DNA of 20,128 bases from Saccoglossus kowalevskii (lineage: Eukaryota; Hemichordata; Enteropneusta; Harrimaniidae), in the NCBI RefSeq assembly GCF_000003605.2, contig NW_003152767.1, positions 56,985-77,112 of the forward strand, read 5' to 3'. Positions within the stretch are counted from its first letter, which is position 1. Each line of letters begins with the position of its first letter. Positions 1 to 10,680 of this stretch are shown here, piece by piece. Below the pieces are notes generated by a model. It was not told the origin of the DNA. It saw nothing but the letters and a program-made list of their open reading frames with translations, and did no database searches. Both the position numbers and the translations under genes were made by a program.

Positions 1-394
1 AAATACTCGTGGTTCTGTTACCTAACTGAATGCAAACACAAATATGACACAATTGATAAGTACTCGTGGTTCTGTTACCTAACTGAATGCAAACACAAAT
101 ATAACACAATTGATAAATACTCGTGGTTCTATTACCTAACTGGATGCAAACACACATATGACACAATTGATAAATACTCGTGGTTCTATTAACTAAATGA
201 ATGAATGCAAACATAAATATGACACAATTGATAAGTACTCGTGGTTCTGTTACCTAACTGAATGCAAACACAAATATAACACAATTGATAAATACTCGTG
301 GTTCTATTACCTAACTGAATGCAAACACAAATATAAAACATATAACATATAACGAATACATATAACTGGATGCGAACAGAAATATGACACAATT
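1..394. repeat. 57-bp minisatellite, left edge of the window
   Basis: Units begin with TACTCGTGGTTCT at 4, 61, 118, 175, 236 and 293, giving spacings of 57, 57, 57, 61 and 57 bp. The 61-bp unit carries a 4-bp duplication (AATGAATGAATGC near 197-209). The copies differ by only a few substitutions, mostly C/T or A/G, so the array is fairly young. The last unit is interrupted near 335-363 by an AT-rich stretch and resumes as a partial copy at about 365-394. The array starts at base 1, so its true length is unknown. Because 57 is 19 codons, one minus-strand frame stays open through several units, but this comes from the period and is not taken as a gene. Confidence 0.95.
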
Positions 395-2226
395 ATAGTT
401 TGTTTGATCGACCAATTGAATACTGTATGAGAACCGAACAAATACAAACCTATAGAATGTTCGCAGCAAAAGTGTGACATGAGCTTCTACAAGGTACACT
501 ATTAAGCCTGTTAAATGTTCCCAATAAATAAACATTAGAAACAGATGAATGAACAATGTCATCACATGACGTAGTCCACTCGGTTCTTTGATCTACCATT
601 ATCACTCAAGTGATTATGATTTACTATAAATTTATATTTTCTTGGATAACACTGACACTGAATTTTATGTCTAGCATTGGCATATACAATATTCGTAGAT
701 AAATGGAGCACAGTGTTTGTATATTGGGTTTCTATAGGGTATTAGATGTATGAGGATTATTACAATTTGACTATTTTTGTTTTAGCAACAGTGCATTGCT
801 TGTCAATGTATAAAAGTTTTATTGTTTATTTGATACCACAAATACACATAACTTAACTCTCATGAATACTGGTAACACAACCACCGAGATTCAATGCTGT
901 CATTCGACAACCAAGGTGAACAACTTGAAGTCTCTGACGGTGTGATATGTTCATCAGACCCAAATTTGTAAAAACAATCATGACTATCGAAGCTCAATGG
1001 TGTGGGACACCATTCAGATCAATGATGTAATTTGTGTGATGTAATGTGATTAAAATATCAATATCATAACGTTGGGTGTGACAGCCAAGATCCAATGTTA
1101 TGGTGAATTGTGTGACTAGTGTGGTGTAACCGCAAATGTTCACAAATGTGATGTAAACCAAAAGTACATGGGGTGGGTGGTGACTCAGAATAGCAAAGTA
1201 GTACAACGAGTAGCGATTCAAGACCATTTTTGTAAGAGCTCTCGTTTAGACCCATGAGTTCGCATCTTTTACTGAATGCATATCTCTAAAAACAAATTTA
1301 AAAAACATTATTGTTAGGCGTACTTTATAATTACACCAATGATTTGGCTTTTATAGTCATTCATACATACTAATTAGCAGCAGGGGTGAATACACCACAT
1401 TTATATGAACAAAACAACAAACTCGTTTTTATTGCTTTAGACGTAATATGATCAGAAAACGATCACAGCATACTGTGTACACACAGGTGTAAATTATATT
1501 ATAATATGGCATAGGTGAGAACATACTAACTAAAATAAAACAACATTAAAAAATTGAAATATAAATAGAACAATACAATCGTGTCAGACCTAACTATGCG
1601 TGACAAGACTTGTTCATATCAACGCGTTACGAGTTTTTCTGAACGTGACAAGGTCAGTAAATTATTCATAACTAGCAATCATTATGCTGTCACATGCATC
1701 GTTTACTGAGGAAGGTATTACAGTATTGCGCACTGTCTGCGTGAGTGAACTCAATGTGTAATGACGGATGTTTCGATGTGTTCCTATACCAGACAACAGA
1801 TCAAAGCGCTATAAAACAAATGTTCACGCATTGTGCTCGGCACATATGAACCATTTTGCACACAACGCATCACGACGGCCGTGGCGTTTTAAGTAAACAG
1901 TGCAAATATAATTCAAATCCAAACTTCTAGTTAACACAACCAAACAATGCAATTCAGTGTGTGAAAAGAAGTGAATGCAGATTTGGTGAAAAATAAAAAA
2001 AAAAATGTTTCACTTTTATCAATACAACATACTAGATATTTAAAAATAAGTATGAACAGAAAAGAGACACGCTAAGTTCCTCTAATTTCATTTAATGCCC
2101 GTGTTAGCATAGAAATCATTAATCTATTTCGAAGAAGCCTTCAGCTCAAACCCAGACTATAATTGTTTGGATACAGCATGAGTAATATAGTAGTTCAGAT
2201 TTCACTGATAACAAGCAAATGTTGTT
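395..2226. other. Single-copy AT-rich stretch without a gene
   Basis: I see no coding frame, RNA gene or tandem repeat here. Frames of 60-85 codons on the minus strand near 311-565 and 994-1255 overlap one another and have no recognisable domain. Noted content: a perfect short hairpin at 996-1014, several TGTGATGTAA-like direct repeats around 1035-1155, a slightly CpG-richer patch at about 1590-1885 containing the palindrome ACGGCCGT (1875-1882), and an A-run near 1990-2005. Confidence 0.6.
996..1014. repeat. Perfect 8-bp inverted repeat with a 3-nt loop
   Basis: The arms AATGGTGT (996-1003) and ACACCATT (1007-1014) are exact reverse complements around GGG. The pairing does not extend beyond 8 bp because the flanking bases are C and C. 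No T-run follows, so nothing suggests a terminator. A single short hairpin of this size can arise by chance in 20 kb. Confidence 0.6.
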
Positions 2227-2286
2227 AAGGTGGGTAAGTTGGCTTAAGAGATTGTGATACTAAAGACAAGCGAACAAGCCGGTAGG

Positions 2287-2296
2287 CTGATTGGCT
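2287..2296 (-). promoter_or_regulatory. Y-box (inverted CCAAT) candidate
   Basis: CTGATTGGCT matches the NF-Y Y-box pattern CTGATTGGYY over all ten positions. It lies 32 bp from an X-box-like sequence at 2329-2342. Adjacent X and Y boxes are known from several animal promoters. Here there is no gene in view to regulate, so the function is inference. The site reads as a CCAAT box on the minus strand. Confidence 0.4.
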
Positions 2297-2328
2297 ATAC
2301 GCTCCGCTAAAAAAACACGTTTTCGGGT

Positions 2329-2342
2329 GTTGCCATGGTAAT
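2329..2342. promoter_or_regulatory. RFX X-box-like site 1
   Basis: GTTGCCATGGTAAT fits the RFX-family X-box pattern RYYNYY-AT-RRNRAC at every position except the last (T instead of C). It is near-palindromic around CCATGG. Its surroundings (about 2321-2347) match those of the second X-box-like site at 2828 at 22 of 27 aligned positions, which suggests a duplicated segment or a shared repeat as well as a shared motif. Confidence 0.5.
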
Positions 2343-2827
2343 GGTGGTATAGAATTTGTTTTCGTATTTTTTTCACCCAACTAGAGTGCAGGTGGAACCA
2401 GCCTATCAAGTTTCATCAGCCACACAGAGAAGAGATTAACACTGAATGGTTAGCACTGAATGCGCGACTCGCGATGGTCAATCATGTAAAAACACTGGCG
2501 TCAACTCAGAAACGAAATTCTAACTTTAGGCACACACTCAAACAAATAAGTATGAGATTTTGACTCGTACATTGAGTAAACATTTTGCGCAAAACTTCGA
2601 CCTAATTTTATTTAATTTACCCACCTTTCTAGAGTGCACAAAAAATTACAGAAACGTTTCCCCAACTTTGAGGTCAAATTTCTAGGCAATGAAACTATAT
2701 GTCAACAAAGCAAATAGTAATGTTGGGCCCACACTCAAGTTGAGAAAAATGAGATATATCTGAGATTTATAGATTTGTAAAAGAAAATATATTTGGCGCG
2801 AAGATATTCAAAACCTAGTTTTTGGTT

Positions 2828-2841
2828 GTTTCCATGGCAAC
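2828..2841. promoter_or_regulatory. RFX X-box-like site 2 (perfect consensus)
   Basis: GTTTCCATGGCAAC matches GTTNCCATGGNAAC and the broader RYYNYY-AT-RRNRAC pattern without mismatch. Twelve fixed bases are expected about once in 17 million positions under equal base use, so chance is unlikely. The site lies 499 bp downstream of site 1 in the same orientation. A strong 5' splice-site-like sequence (ACG|GTGAGT) begins at 2843, directly after it. RFX factors regulate ciliary and other genes in animals. No target gene is visible here, and a mobile-element origin is possible. Confidence 0.55.
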
Positions 2842-3010
2842 GGTGAGTCAGGATTTTCTTCATAACGAAAGTGATTATAAGGGAAATCCTAGGGGAGCGG
2901 ATCGCCAATACAATAGTTACCACATGCAAGACTCGCCTTTATATATTTTCAGGTTCAGGCCAATGGCTAATAGTGGCAATGTTAATTCTCAATGTTCTGG
3001 TGCAATGTAG

Positions 3011-5440
3011 GTTGGTATAAATATATCGAAATAACTAAGAACGTATTACCAAGGAGGATGTTGAACCAATCTATAACATGTACATAACATTGTGAGCATT
3101 GTTTGCATCTATCATATGCTAAGAATCATACTTCTAAAACTTACCTGCCATAACTTAAATTGGGATTCCCGATTGTATCAACTTTATGCACCTGAATGTC
3201 TTTTTATGTTGGAAACCGCCATGCTGAAGACATTTGCTATGTACTCATAAGAGATGACTATGAAACTATTCATAGTGTTGAAGGTTGTTGGTATGCTTTA
3301 TTTTGGTTCATTTGTTTGACTATAGGCTTAGATGTTATATATCTATATTGAAAATGTACATGTTGGCCTTTTGTGAATTTGAAATCCGTGCTATGCATAA
3401 TTAGCAAAGCCAAAGGATACATCTAAACAATTGATATATTAACTAATAAAAAAACATAAATGCAAAGGTAAACTGTAATGATGCAACGTCAATACTACAG
3501 TAGTGTAAAACCTCATCATGATTGAGAACAACTGCTAAAATCAATAAATGTATCTTGCTTCTACACCTTGTCATTTCATCCAACGTGAAATAAACCAAAT
3601 CGAGATGTATATCGGATATAGACTGCGCCATGGCTTATACTATATCAAATTGAGAATAAAGAGTCTGGATTTATAATCGTATTCATTTTCAATGTGAACA
3701 CAGTGATAGCATCTCAATCACGTGCACGCTGTGGTTAACAGACACACATTATTGTAAGGTATACATTATACAGTATTTCACAATTTGTTGGTGAAAATTT
3801 AATTTGTGTAAATGCATTGTGTGTATGACTTTATATTATACAAACCCTGCGCATTTTTAAAGGCGGATTTAGAATTTTTGTATCATAACATATCTGGTTG
3901 GGAAATACATTTGAAAGGTATATCATTTACTGTGAAATCATTGTGGATTATCACTCTTTTATTGAGACGTCACAGGAAACATACCAGGGGCCAAGGATCA
4001 GTTAAATGTGGTATGCAGTTCAACGTGGCGTGACGTGACACAATTAGTTTCGGATTGAGTATCCATTTCCGATATCAGCCACTCATCGAGTTTGTTGTTT
4101 TCAAAATCGATAGCATTTACTTAGCTTGTACAATCCTCTTTTAGTTTCATTAATAATGTTTAATATACGGCAATTACTGCATATAATACGCTATTCATTC
4201 TTCCTCATTATTACATGGTTATATAGAATTTAATGATTTTCAATTCAAAATTGCAATATGACCACATAGTTATTTCTTGCTACAAGACCTCATAGTTATT
4301 GACCCCACATTATTGATTATGGTGGCATAGATTGTAATAGTAATATGGACAAGGGACATGACGCTGATATTGGTTAACAGTCTTCCAAGCTGAGACATTT
4401 TAGAATTAAATGCAAAGCTTAATAAAGCAAACTACCATTTTCAGACGGTTTGAAATGAAGTGTGTTTGCAGCCATGTACATTGCTTCAAGTGTCCGTATG
4501 TATTTGTCTCACTGAATTTACCATGTGACATTATGCTTAGGTTTGTTTTACCATGCACTTGCTAATTCTCTTATTAATTAACAGTTAATTCCCTTTGATT
4601 GCGTGTGTGCACATGACCAGTTTGAACACTGGTAACAAGGGCAGAATTATGCATAGATATCACAACTCATTCACGTTTTCAATGTGGAATTAAATGTCGC
4701 CATTTAACCAGTGACATATTCAACCAAAATTGTCCTGTACACAAGATATTTGATCGAGATAGTCCAATTTTGGAAATACCGTGTTAGGTCAGTTTCCACT
4801 GTGCTGCAGTTTGTGAACTTGAATAAGAGAGAACACCATTATGGACATGTTCATTTTCAAGGGTATTTGAGGTGAGTAATTATTGAAAACTACAAAAGCA
4901 CTTGCGTTCTCACGCGATCAAAATTGATGCATAATATATACATTTCTAGTTTCGGTAATTATATTTCATCTTGTCATATGATTATGTTTTAATAACGTTA
5001 TACCTGTTCGTAAAGTGCAAAAAATATAAGCCGTATTTTAGCGCAATTGAGTTGCACCAAACATATTGGTGAGTTGCAAATATGTTTCACTTGCCTTCGC
5101 TCCGCCATAGTAATAAATTGCACTAGGTTAAAGTTCTTAAATCGCATGAGTTCACATTGATTGGAATATAATCCATATTCTTTAGATAACTGTATGTATT
5201 GTTATCATATCTGAATACACATTTGGAATATACTGTAAGACAAGTGGAACATTGTACAAATTATATATTGTAAAAATTATTTTCAAATCAATAAATTGTA
5301 AAGTTGTTTATTACGTCATTATGTATTGCAAATTGCGAATACCATTTATATTCAGATAGGTTAATTACACACCGATACCGATCAATATGCCATCAATTGT
5401 ATCGTATACATGACATTCATTGCAGTGTTTTGTGTTAGTG
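3011..5440. other. Single-copy AT-rich stretch without a gene
   Basis: I find no supported coding region or tandem repeat. Short frames (for example 73 codons at 3812-4033 on the plus strand and 62 codons at 3443-3631 on the minus strand) lack domains and lie within the chance range for this composition. The one structural item is the inverted repeat at 5059-5087. Confidence 0.6.
5059..5087. repeat. 9-bp inverted repeat with duplicated GAGTTGCA
   Basis: AAACATATT (5059-5067) is the exact reverse complement of AATATGTTT (5079-5087), around an 11-nt loop. The octamer GAGTTGCA occurs both just upstream (5049-5056) and in the loop (5071-5078), so the hairpin sits on a small direct duplication. 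Nothing shows a function. Confidence 0.5.
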
Positions 5441-5464
5441 AAGTACTTAAAGCGGGAGAGTCGT

Positions 5465-5485
5465 CATCTGCGCATGCGTCAGATG
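5465..5485. promoter_or_regulatory. NRF1-type palindrome in a CpG-richer patch
   Basis: CATCTG and CAGATG flank CGCATGCG, forming a near-perfect inverted repeat with a single extra T at 5479. The centre TGCGCATGCG resembles the NRF1 site YGCGCAYGCGCR, and AGATGGCC just downstream resembles a YY1-type core. The surrounding 5440-5620 is visibly richer in CpG than its neighbours. This pattern is typical of CpG-type promoters in animals, but no start codon with an extended frame follows on either strand. Promoter activity is inference. Confidence 0.4.
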
Positions 5486-5814
5486 GCCATAGCGTGTCAT
5501 TGTTTACAAAAAAGCGTCTACCCATAAGCCGTTGCGTTTTTAGCGTGTGCTGTTATCGTCGCTAGGGACTCAATTCCAGCTTCATATCTTTAACAGCGCT
5601 GGCTACGTACACGGTGCGACGACTGCAGCCCATGTAATACAAGATACATTGTTGAGCAGAAATTATTACAGTTAATTAACCTTTCACCAATTAAAAGTGT
5701 TTCTCAGAGAAGACGCCGACAAACATCAACTTTGAATCGGCATATTTAGATCTATCATAACGTCTGCGCAAGTACAGAAGTCTAATATGACGTCTTTGAC
5801 CACTGAGAAGTAAA

Positions 5815-5950
5815 TAGAAAAATATATATATTAACCGCCAAGTGAGCGGATCTGATATATTATATTATACTATAATTGCATGGACACAACCGTGAAATAT
5901 ATAAAGGTATATATGTACATGCATTATATCAAAATATATAATATAACAAA
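5815..5950. repeat. AT-rich low-complexity stretch
   Basis: The sequence is dominated by irregular TATA/ATAT runs, for example around 5820-5832, 5855-5875, 5897-5915 and 5930-5945. These are interrupted by a GC-richer segment (CCGCCAAGTGAGCGG, 5837-5851) whose ends CCGC and GCGG are complementary. No regular period is kept, so this is simple AT-rich DNA and not a minisatellite. Confidence 0.6.
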
Positions 5951-6065
5951 GAGTGAGATGTGCACTGAACACACATATTACCTAATTTAAACCAGTCAAC
6001 CCACATAGATTTCTCAGTCATTCATTGCAGTTATAATGTTAGAGATAAGTGAATTGCATTTGTGG

Positions 6066-6073
6066 TGACGTCA
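6066..6073. promoter_or_regulatory. Perfect CRE palindrome
   Basis: TGACGTCA is the canonical CREB/ATF site. About 0.3 copies are expected by chance in 20 kb with equal base use, and fewer in AT-rich, CpG-poor DNA. It lies about 580 bp from the NRF1-type site. No gene start is visible nearby, so its role is unknown. Confidence 0.3.
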
Positions 6074-6079
6074 TTAATT

Positions 6080-9000
6080 TCAACTATATGGTGCGCAGGG
6101 GGAGAACGAATCAATGCGATACTTGTACATCTTCCGTTCTGTAACCATAATAGCAATCATATGACAATTTACTTGTTAAAGTAGCCATGTCTGTTGTTGC
6201 TCTGCTAAGAAGTGTATCTTGGTTCTTCGTTCTTACGTGAAACGATAAATTGTTCTTCTAAATGTGTATTGTAATGAGTATTATCCGGAATGCGTGCCAT
6301 GTGAATCAGTGTTCACTGGAGCCACGTATGTTGAACTAGCGCTGCCACGCTTTCATCACGTTTTGCACGTATCATACCATACAAAGAGTATTACTAAGAT
6401 TTACATTCTACGAGCATAAGAATTGTTAATGGGTAGTTGATGGTAGCAATCACATGGGATGAATGTTCTAACGTAAGTGACAGGGGGTAACATTTTGATA
6501 GAAAACATAGAAAATTGACGAATTTACCTTGTCTAGTTCACTGCGTGATGTGAATTGCTAATAAGGAATCGGTGTATTGTTTGATATTAGCATGCTGTGT
6601 GGGTGTTCACCGTGGCGCCGTGTAATCCATGCTGTTATGTTGTGCATATATATTCATTAATCATTTATTTGACATTGTTCTTTATAAATGCTAAACACTG
6701 AAGATATTGAAAAAGTTCTTATGCAGCACAAATTATTATACAGCATATACTTCATCCCTAACCTCTCTTAAAACGTCAACTCTACTTTAGTCATCAGCTA
6801 TTTTAAAATGTATTCAAATGTGGTTATTTTTCCGTGAAGGCAATGTGGAATTCACTGAATCCCATTAGATACCACATACATATGGTTATACCGCCCTTGG
6901 GTATTAGTAAATTAACCCCTAGTAACGATTTTATGGGTTGCATGTTGAATAAAAATGACCTGTATAAAATCTCTTTTATTTGCCAAACGCAGTAGCTTGA
7001 ATATATCCACAAGGTAGTTGACACTTGTTGTGCCCATATCCATGTCCGTTGGTTTATGCCTAAGATGCCATAATAGGTCACTAGCATTATGTGTCCTGTG
7101 TCCAATTTCAACATTAAAACGTATGGTTAGTATCAGTCATATCTCGTGAACGTTTTTTTTATTACGTAATGGCAGAAACAATATACAGTCTTATCTTTAC
7201 ATAGCATCACATATCGTGTATTGCTAAATATTGCACTAATAACACTAGCGTCAGTACTGTGCCTCTAGTCGTTTTTGTTTACAAGAAGTATAGATGTTGT
7301 CCATATAGTAAATAGTGAAATGTAAATATGAAAATTATACTAGTCACAAAGTTCGACACATAACTTTAGTGAAACATTTATATAAACATTGTATACATAG
7401 ACAAATATTTTGCTATTTACTAATTGTGCATCAAGTTGAAAATTGGCATATATTATTTCAAAATTGGTGGGTCAACTAAATATTCCCAATTGTGAGTACG
7501 ATCTCAACAATGTAAGAGTAATAATATTATTCCAGTGATGTAAATGTGTAATAAACATATATTGTACATATATTATACATATAGCTCATTGTTTTGTGAA
7601 CTAAGAAGCAATATTGAAATCAGTTTACTATGATCTGAAACTTGATAATTGTTAGTGGTAATATGTACATGCCAAATGCTCATTATTGTGCTTATTAGAC
7701 AAATTTTCATCGAACTGATCCTAAACTCTCATATAACTTTAAAATATCTCTGAAGTTAAGTAAACATGATTTTGAAAGTATTTTCTCTGATACATTACAG
7801 AAGCGTTTTTTTAAACATAATATTTTGATGGCCAATTGATGCATCTCGATAATAGAGTAAGTCAATCCTAGATTGAATTGTACATTAGAGTGATTAGTCT
7901 TTAAATCTCGCAATGTGAGTATATGTGCTGTGGAAGTATATATATATTATGTTATGTCTGTGTGTTAACTAATTCGCCTTATTCCATGCAATATCCTCGA
8001 GGCTATAGTATGAAATAAGGTAATTGTTTAACAGCAATATTACTGAAGATTGTCTTTATACTTACTACTGAAACCCGGTCAGATAAGGCAAATGATCTCC
8101 GACACTTAATGAGGTATCGTTTTTGCGAAATCACTCACATCACCCGATTTATGAGGTGTTTATAAATGTATTTGGTTGGTGGAGAATGTGAATATATTTA
8201 AGTCTCCCAAAATTTTGAGCATCGTAATATTCCCATTAATTTGTTCATGCTTAAGTATAATTTGGTGAGAATGGATTAGTTACTTAACGTATGAAGAAAA
8301 GAATAACATAGTGACCGACAGTTGCAATTGTACGCATAATATCGCGTGTTTGGTGTTTTAGTAGAAGATGGAGCGGGCATGATAATTCACCATAAAAGCC
8401 TCAACTGCACCACGTCAAAGCAATTAATTCCTCGTAATAATATTTGCTGTTTGTACAGTTGTCGAGGGTTTTGTTTGGGCAACTCAGTATTTATGGACTG
8501 ACAGCACTGGTTTACTAATCACTCAGTCCCCCCCTAGCCTACAGCAAAGAAGAAACCCCTGGGATATCAATCTGCACATTGTACATTGTTTATATCAGGT
8601 GGGAGTATATTTATGAGCGCCCAGCAGTAAAACAAAATATATAGAAATGATCGTGTCACCAGAAAAAAACGGTAAAATGTATAAATTGCAAGGAATGCTG
8701 GGAAATTTAGTGGTCTTAATGTGGTCTGCAATGTTGCTGTTAATCATTTTGCTACACGCGAAAAACATTATCGCATCCCATCCAACACCTAAATGCACAA
8801 ATAACAAAATGATTATATATGAAGTACAATAGTTCCTTCACCATTCTGTCAATGTATTGCTAACTTAAAGATATTTATATTTTTGTTGTTCTTCTGAGAT
8901 GTGTTTGTCTTTAATTTCATTTTTGCTCTTTGTTCTATTTACTCATTAAAATATAGGGTACCAGTATAGTGTATTAAAATGCAGCAATACAAAGTAATTA

Positions 9001-9270
9001 GTGGCTTTTGTATATTGTATATTGGAAAGGTGTTAGACCTTGACTTTATTGGATTTATTGGATTTTACCCATCAATCTTTGTACAATTTTAGTTTTGGGG
9101 TTGTAATTTAGGGTAGATAATCAGATTTATCTAAATTGTTCTTTTTAAATATCTATGAATAAATCCTTTTTCTTATAGACGTGCTAACTTTTGTATTGGT
9201 TCAAAGAGTAAGCTGTTTTAAAGGTTAAAGTGGCTGGACAACAGGGAGTGCTCTGCCTGTCGCCAAGCTT
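6080..9270. other. Single-copy AT-rich stretch without a gene
   Basis: I see no convincing gene, RNA or tandem array. The longest frame outside repeats in the window is here (96 codons, minus strand, 6824-7114). It has no recognised motif and fits the chance expectation. A 61-codon plus-strand frame at 8647-8832 contains a hydrophobic run but also lacks support. Short AT-rich runs occur at 7550-7580 and 7935-7950. Confidence 0.55.
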
Positions 9271-9273
9271 CAA

Positions 9274-9286
9274 ATGATGACATCAT
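9274..9286. promoter_or_regulatory. CRE-like odd palindrome
   Basis: ATGATGACATCAT is a perfect 6-bp inverted repeat around a central A. TGATGACATCA resembles ATF/CREB-type bZIP sites. The same core, read on the other strand (TGATGTCATCA), recurs in a subset of monomers of the 46-bp array at 13.6-18.5 kb. Function is not shown. Confidence 0.25.
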
Positions 9287-9453
9287 GTATTTTATCAATA
9301 TTTTATCAGTTCTGTCTATCTTTAAATATATACATTTGTAGATTAGCTTCACCTTTGTTAGGCATAAATCATTGCTAGACAATAAGGGCGAGCACAATGA
9401 TGGTATAACATATTACTGTATGCAACACTGTGGTTTATTTTTTAGTATCCACA

Positions 9454-9488
9454 AATGATGACTTAATCCAGAATGATGACTTAGTCAT
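9454..9488. repeat. Short direct repeat with a bZIP-like dyad
   Basis: AATGATGACTTA occurs at 9454-9465 and again at 9472-9483, 18 bp apart. The second copy continues into TGACTTAGTCA, an inverted TGAC/GTCA pair with a 3-bp spacer that resembles bZIP half-site arrangements. The repeat is too short to prove a regulatory role. Confidence 0.3.
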
Positions 9489-10023
9489 TTTGGTTGACTT
9501 GAAACTTGCTTATAGCCTACTTTTACCGCATCCTCTCTCGGCACCAATCGATATAAGGTTACTATCAAATCTCTCCTAAGTCTGGTGTTCTTCTACACTT
9601 AAAAAAGTTCTTTTTTTAGTGTTACTTTGCCATCATTTAGGTTCAAACACATCATTAGTACAAAGATTGTTTTGATTGAACAGTCATTAACGATCGGCTA
9701 TATAAGATAGTAAACTATAATGAACAATCCCATATACGTCCATATTGTTGACAGTTTGAGAATTCAGTACAAAAGTAGCGTCATGAACTAAATATAAAGA
9801 CATGCAATATTCCGGATTCACATTATACGTTCAGTTTAACAATAATTGTTGCCACCTGCAGTGTGAGCGATTACATCGGACCTTGAGGTAGTTAATGAAT
9901 TTCATAATATTACCCTTGGGGACATTAGCGATAACAAGCCAATGTTAGATATAAATGGTACACACAATTGAAAATTAAATATTAGGTCACGTAGCTGTTC
10001 GGTATATTGTAATTATCACATCG

Positions 10024-10680
10024 CACTGTATTGGGTCGCATCACACTGTATTAATGTGCATGTAGTTTGATCTGTCTTGGGTCGCATCACACTGTATTAA
10101 TGTACACGTATTTTGACCTGTTCTGTTAAAAATCACACTGTGGTAAAAAGTACATGTAATTCTTTCACCGTACTGTCGTAATGTGCAAGTAGCTGGAATA
10201 TATACTTGAGTAATTGCAAACAAGTTGATCTGTTCTGTCCAACATCTCATTGTTGTAGTGTGCATCTCACGTTAGTGAATTGCTTGTATTTTGACCGGTC
10301 TGTTCACGCATCACACTGCGATAACTTAAAGTGCATCATCACACTGTGATAACTTAAAGTGCATTTAGTTTGACACATATTGTCTCATATCGCTCCGTGG
10401 TAATGTGAACGCACTTTCACATTTCATGTCTCGCCTCACACTGTGGCAATGTGCATGAAGTTTGACATGTACTGTTTTACCTCTCACTCTTTTTAATGGG
10501 CACGTAGTTCGACCTGTCCTGCTTTTGTTCAAACTGGGGTATATGTAAATTAGAACTTCTCTACTTCTCGTCACACTATGTAATGTGCGCATAGTGTAAC
10601 AGCGCACTGTAACAAAGTGCAATGTAGTTTGATCTGTCTTGCTCTTATCACAGTCACTGTGGTATGGTGCACCAAGTGGA
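10024..10680. repeat. Degenerate 46-bp minisatellite (family A)
   Basis: The phrase CACTGT recurs at 10044, 10090 and 10136, exactly 46 bp apart. Less regular copies follow to about 10680. The unit reads approximately as TCACACTGTGGTAATGTGCA followed by TGTAGTTTGACCTGTCTTG and a short CTCGCA tail. Later copies carry indels (one spacing is 35 bp) and many substitutions, so the array is old. About 14 copies fit the span. The two minus-strand frames here (74 and 106 codons, the latter the longest in the window) are translations of the repeat and not genes. Confidence 0.85.

Noticed and set aside
189-392. Minus-strand frame of 67 codons with repeated residues
   Set aside because: It is the translation of the 57-bp minisatellite, open because 57 is divisible by three, and it is broken by the 4-bp insertion.
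996-1014. Rho-independent terminator
   Set aside because: The hairpin has no T-run after it, and the window is not bacterial in character.
2822-3010. Plus-strand frame of 62 codons over the second X-box
   Set aside because: It opens with TTG at 2822; the first ATG is at 2834, inside the X-box palindrome. No domain is recognised, and a strong donor-like site interrupts it at 2843.
8647-8832. Plus-strand 61-codon frame with a hydrophobic run (possible membrane segment)
   Set aside because: T-rich DNA readily encodes hydrophobic residues by chance. There is no family match, an open frame also lies on the other strand (8595-8807), and there is no promoter or splice context.
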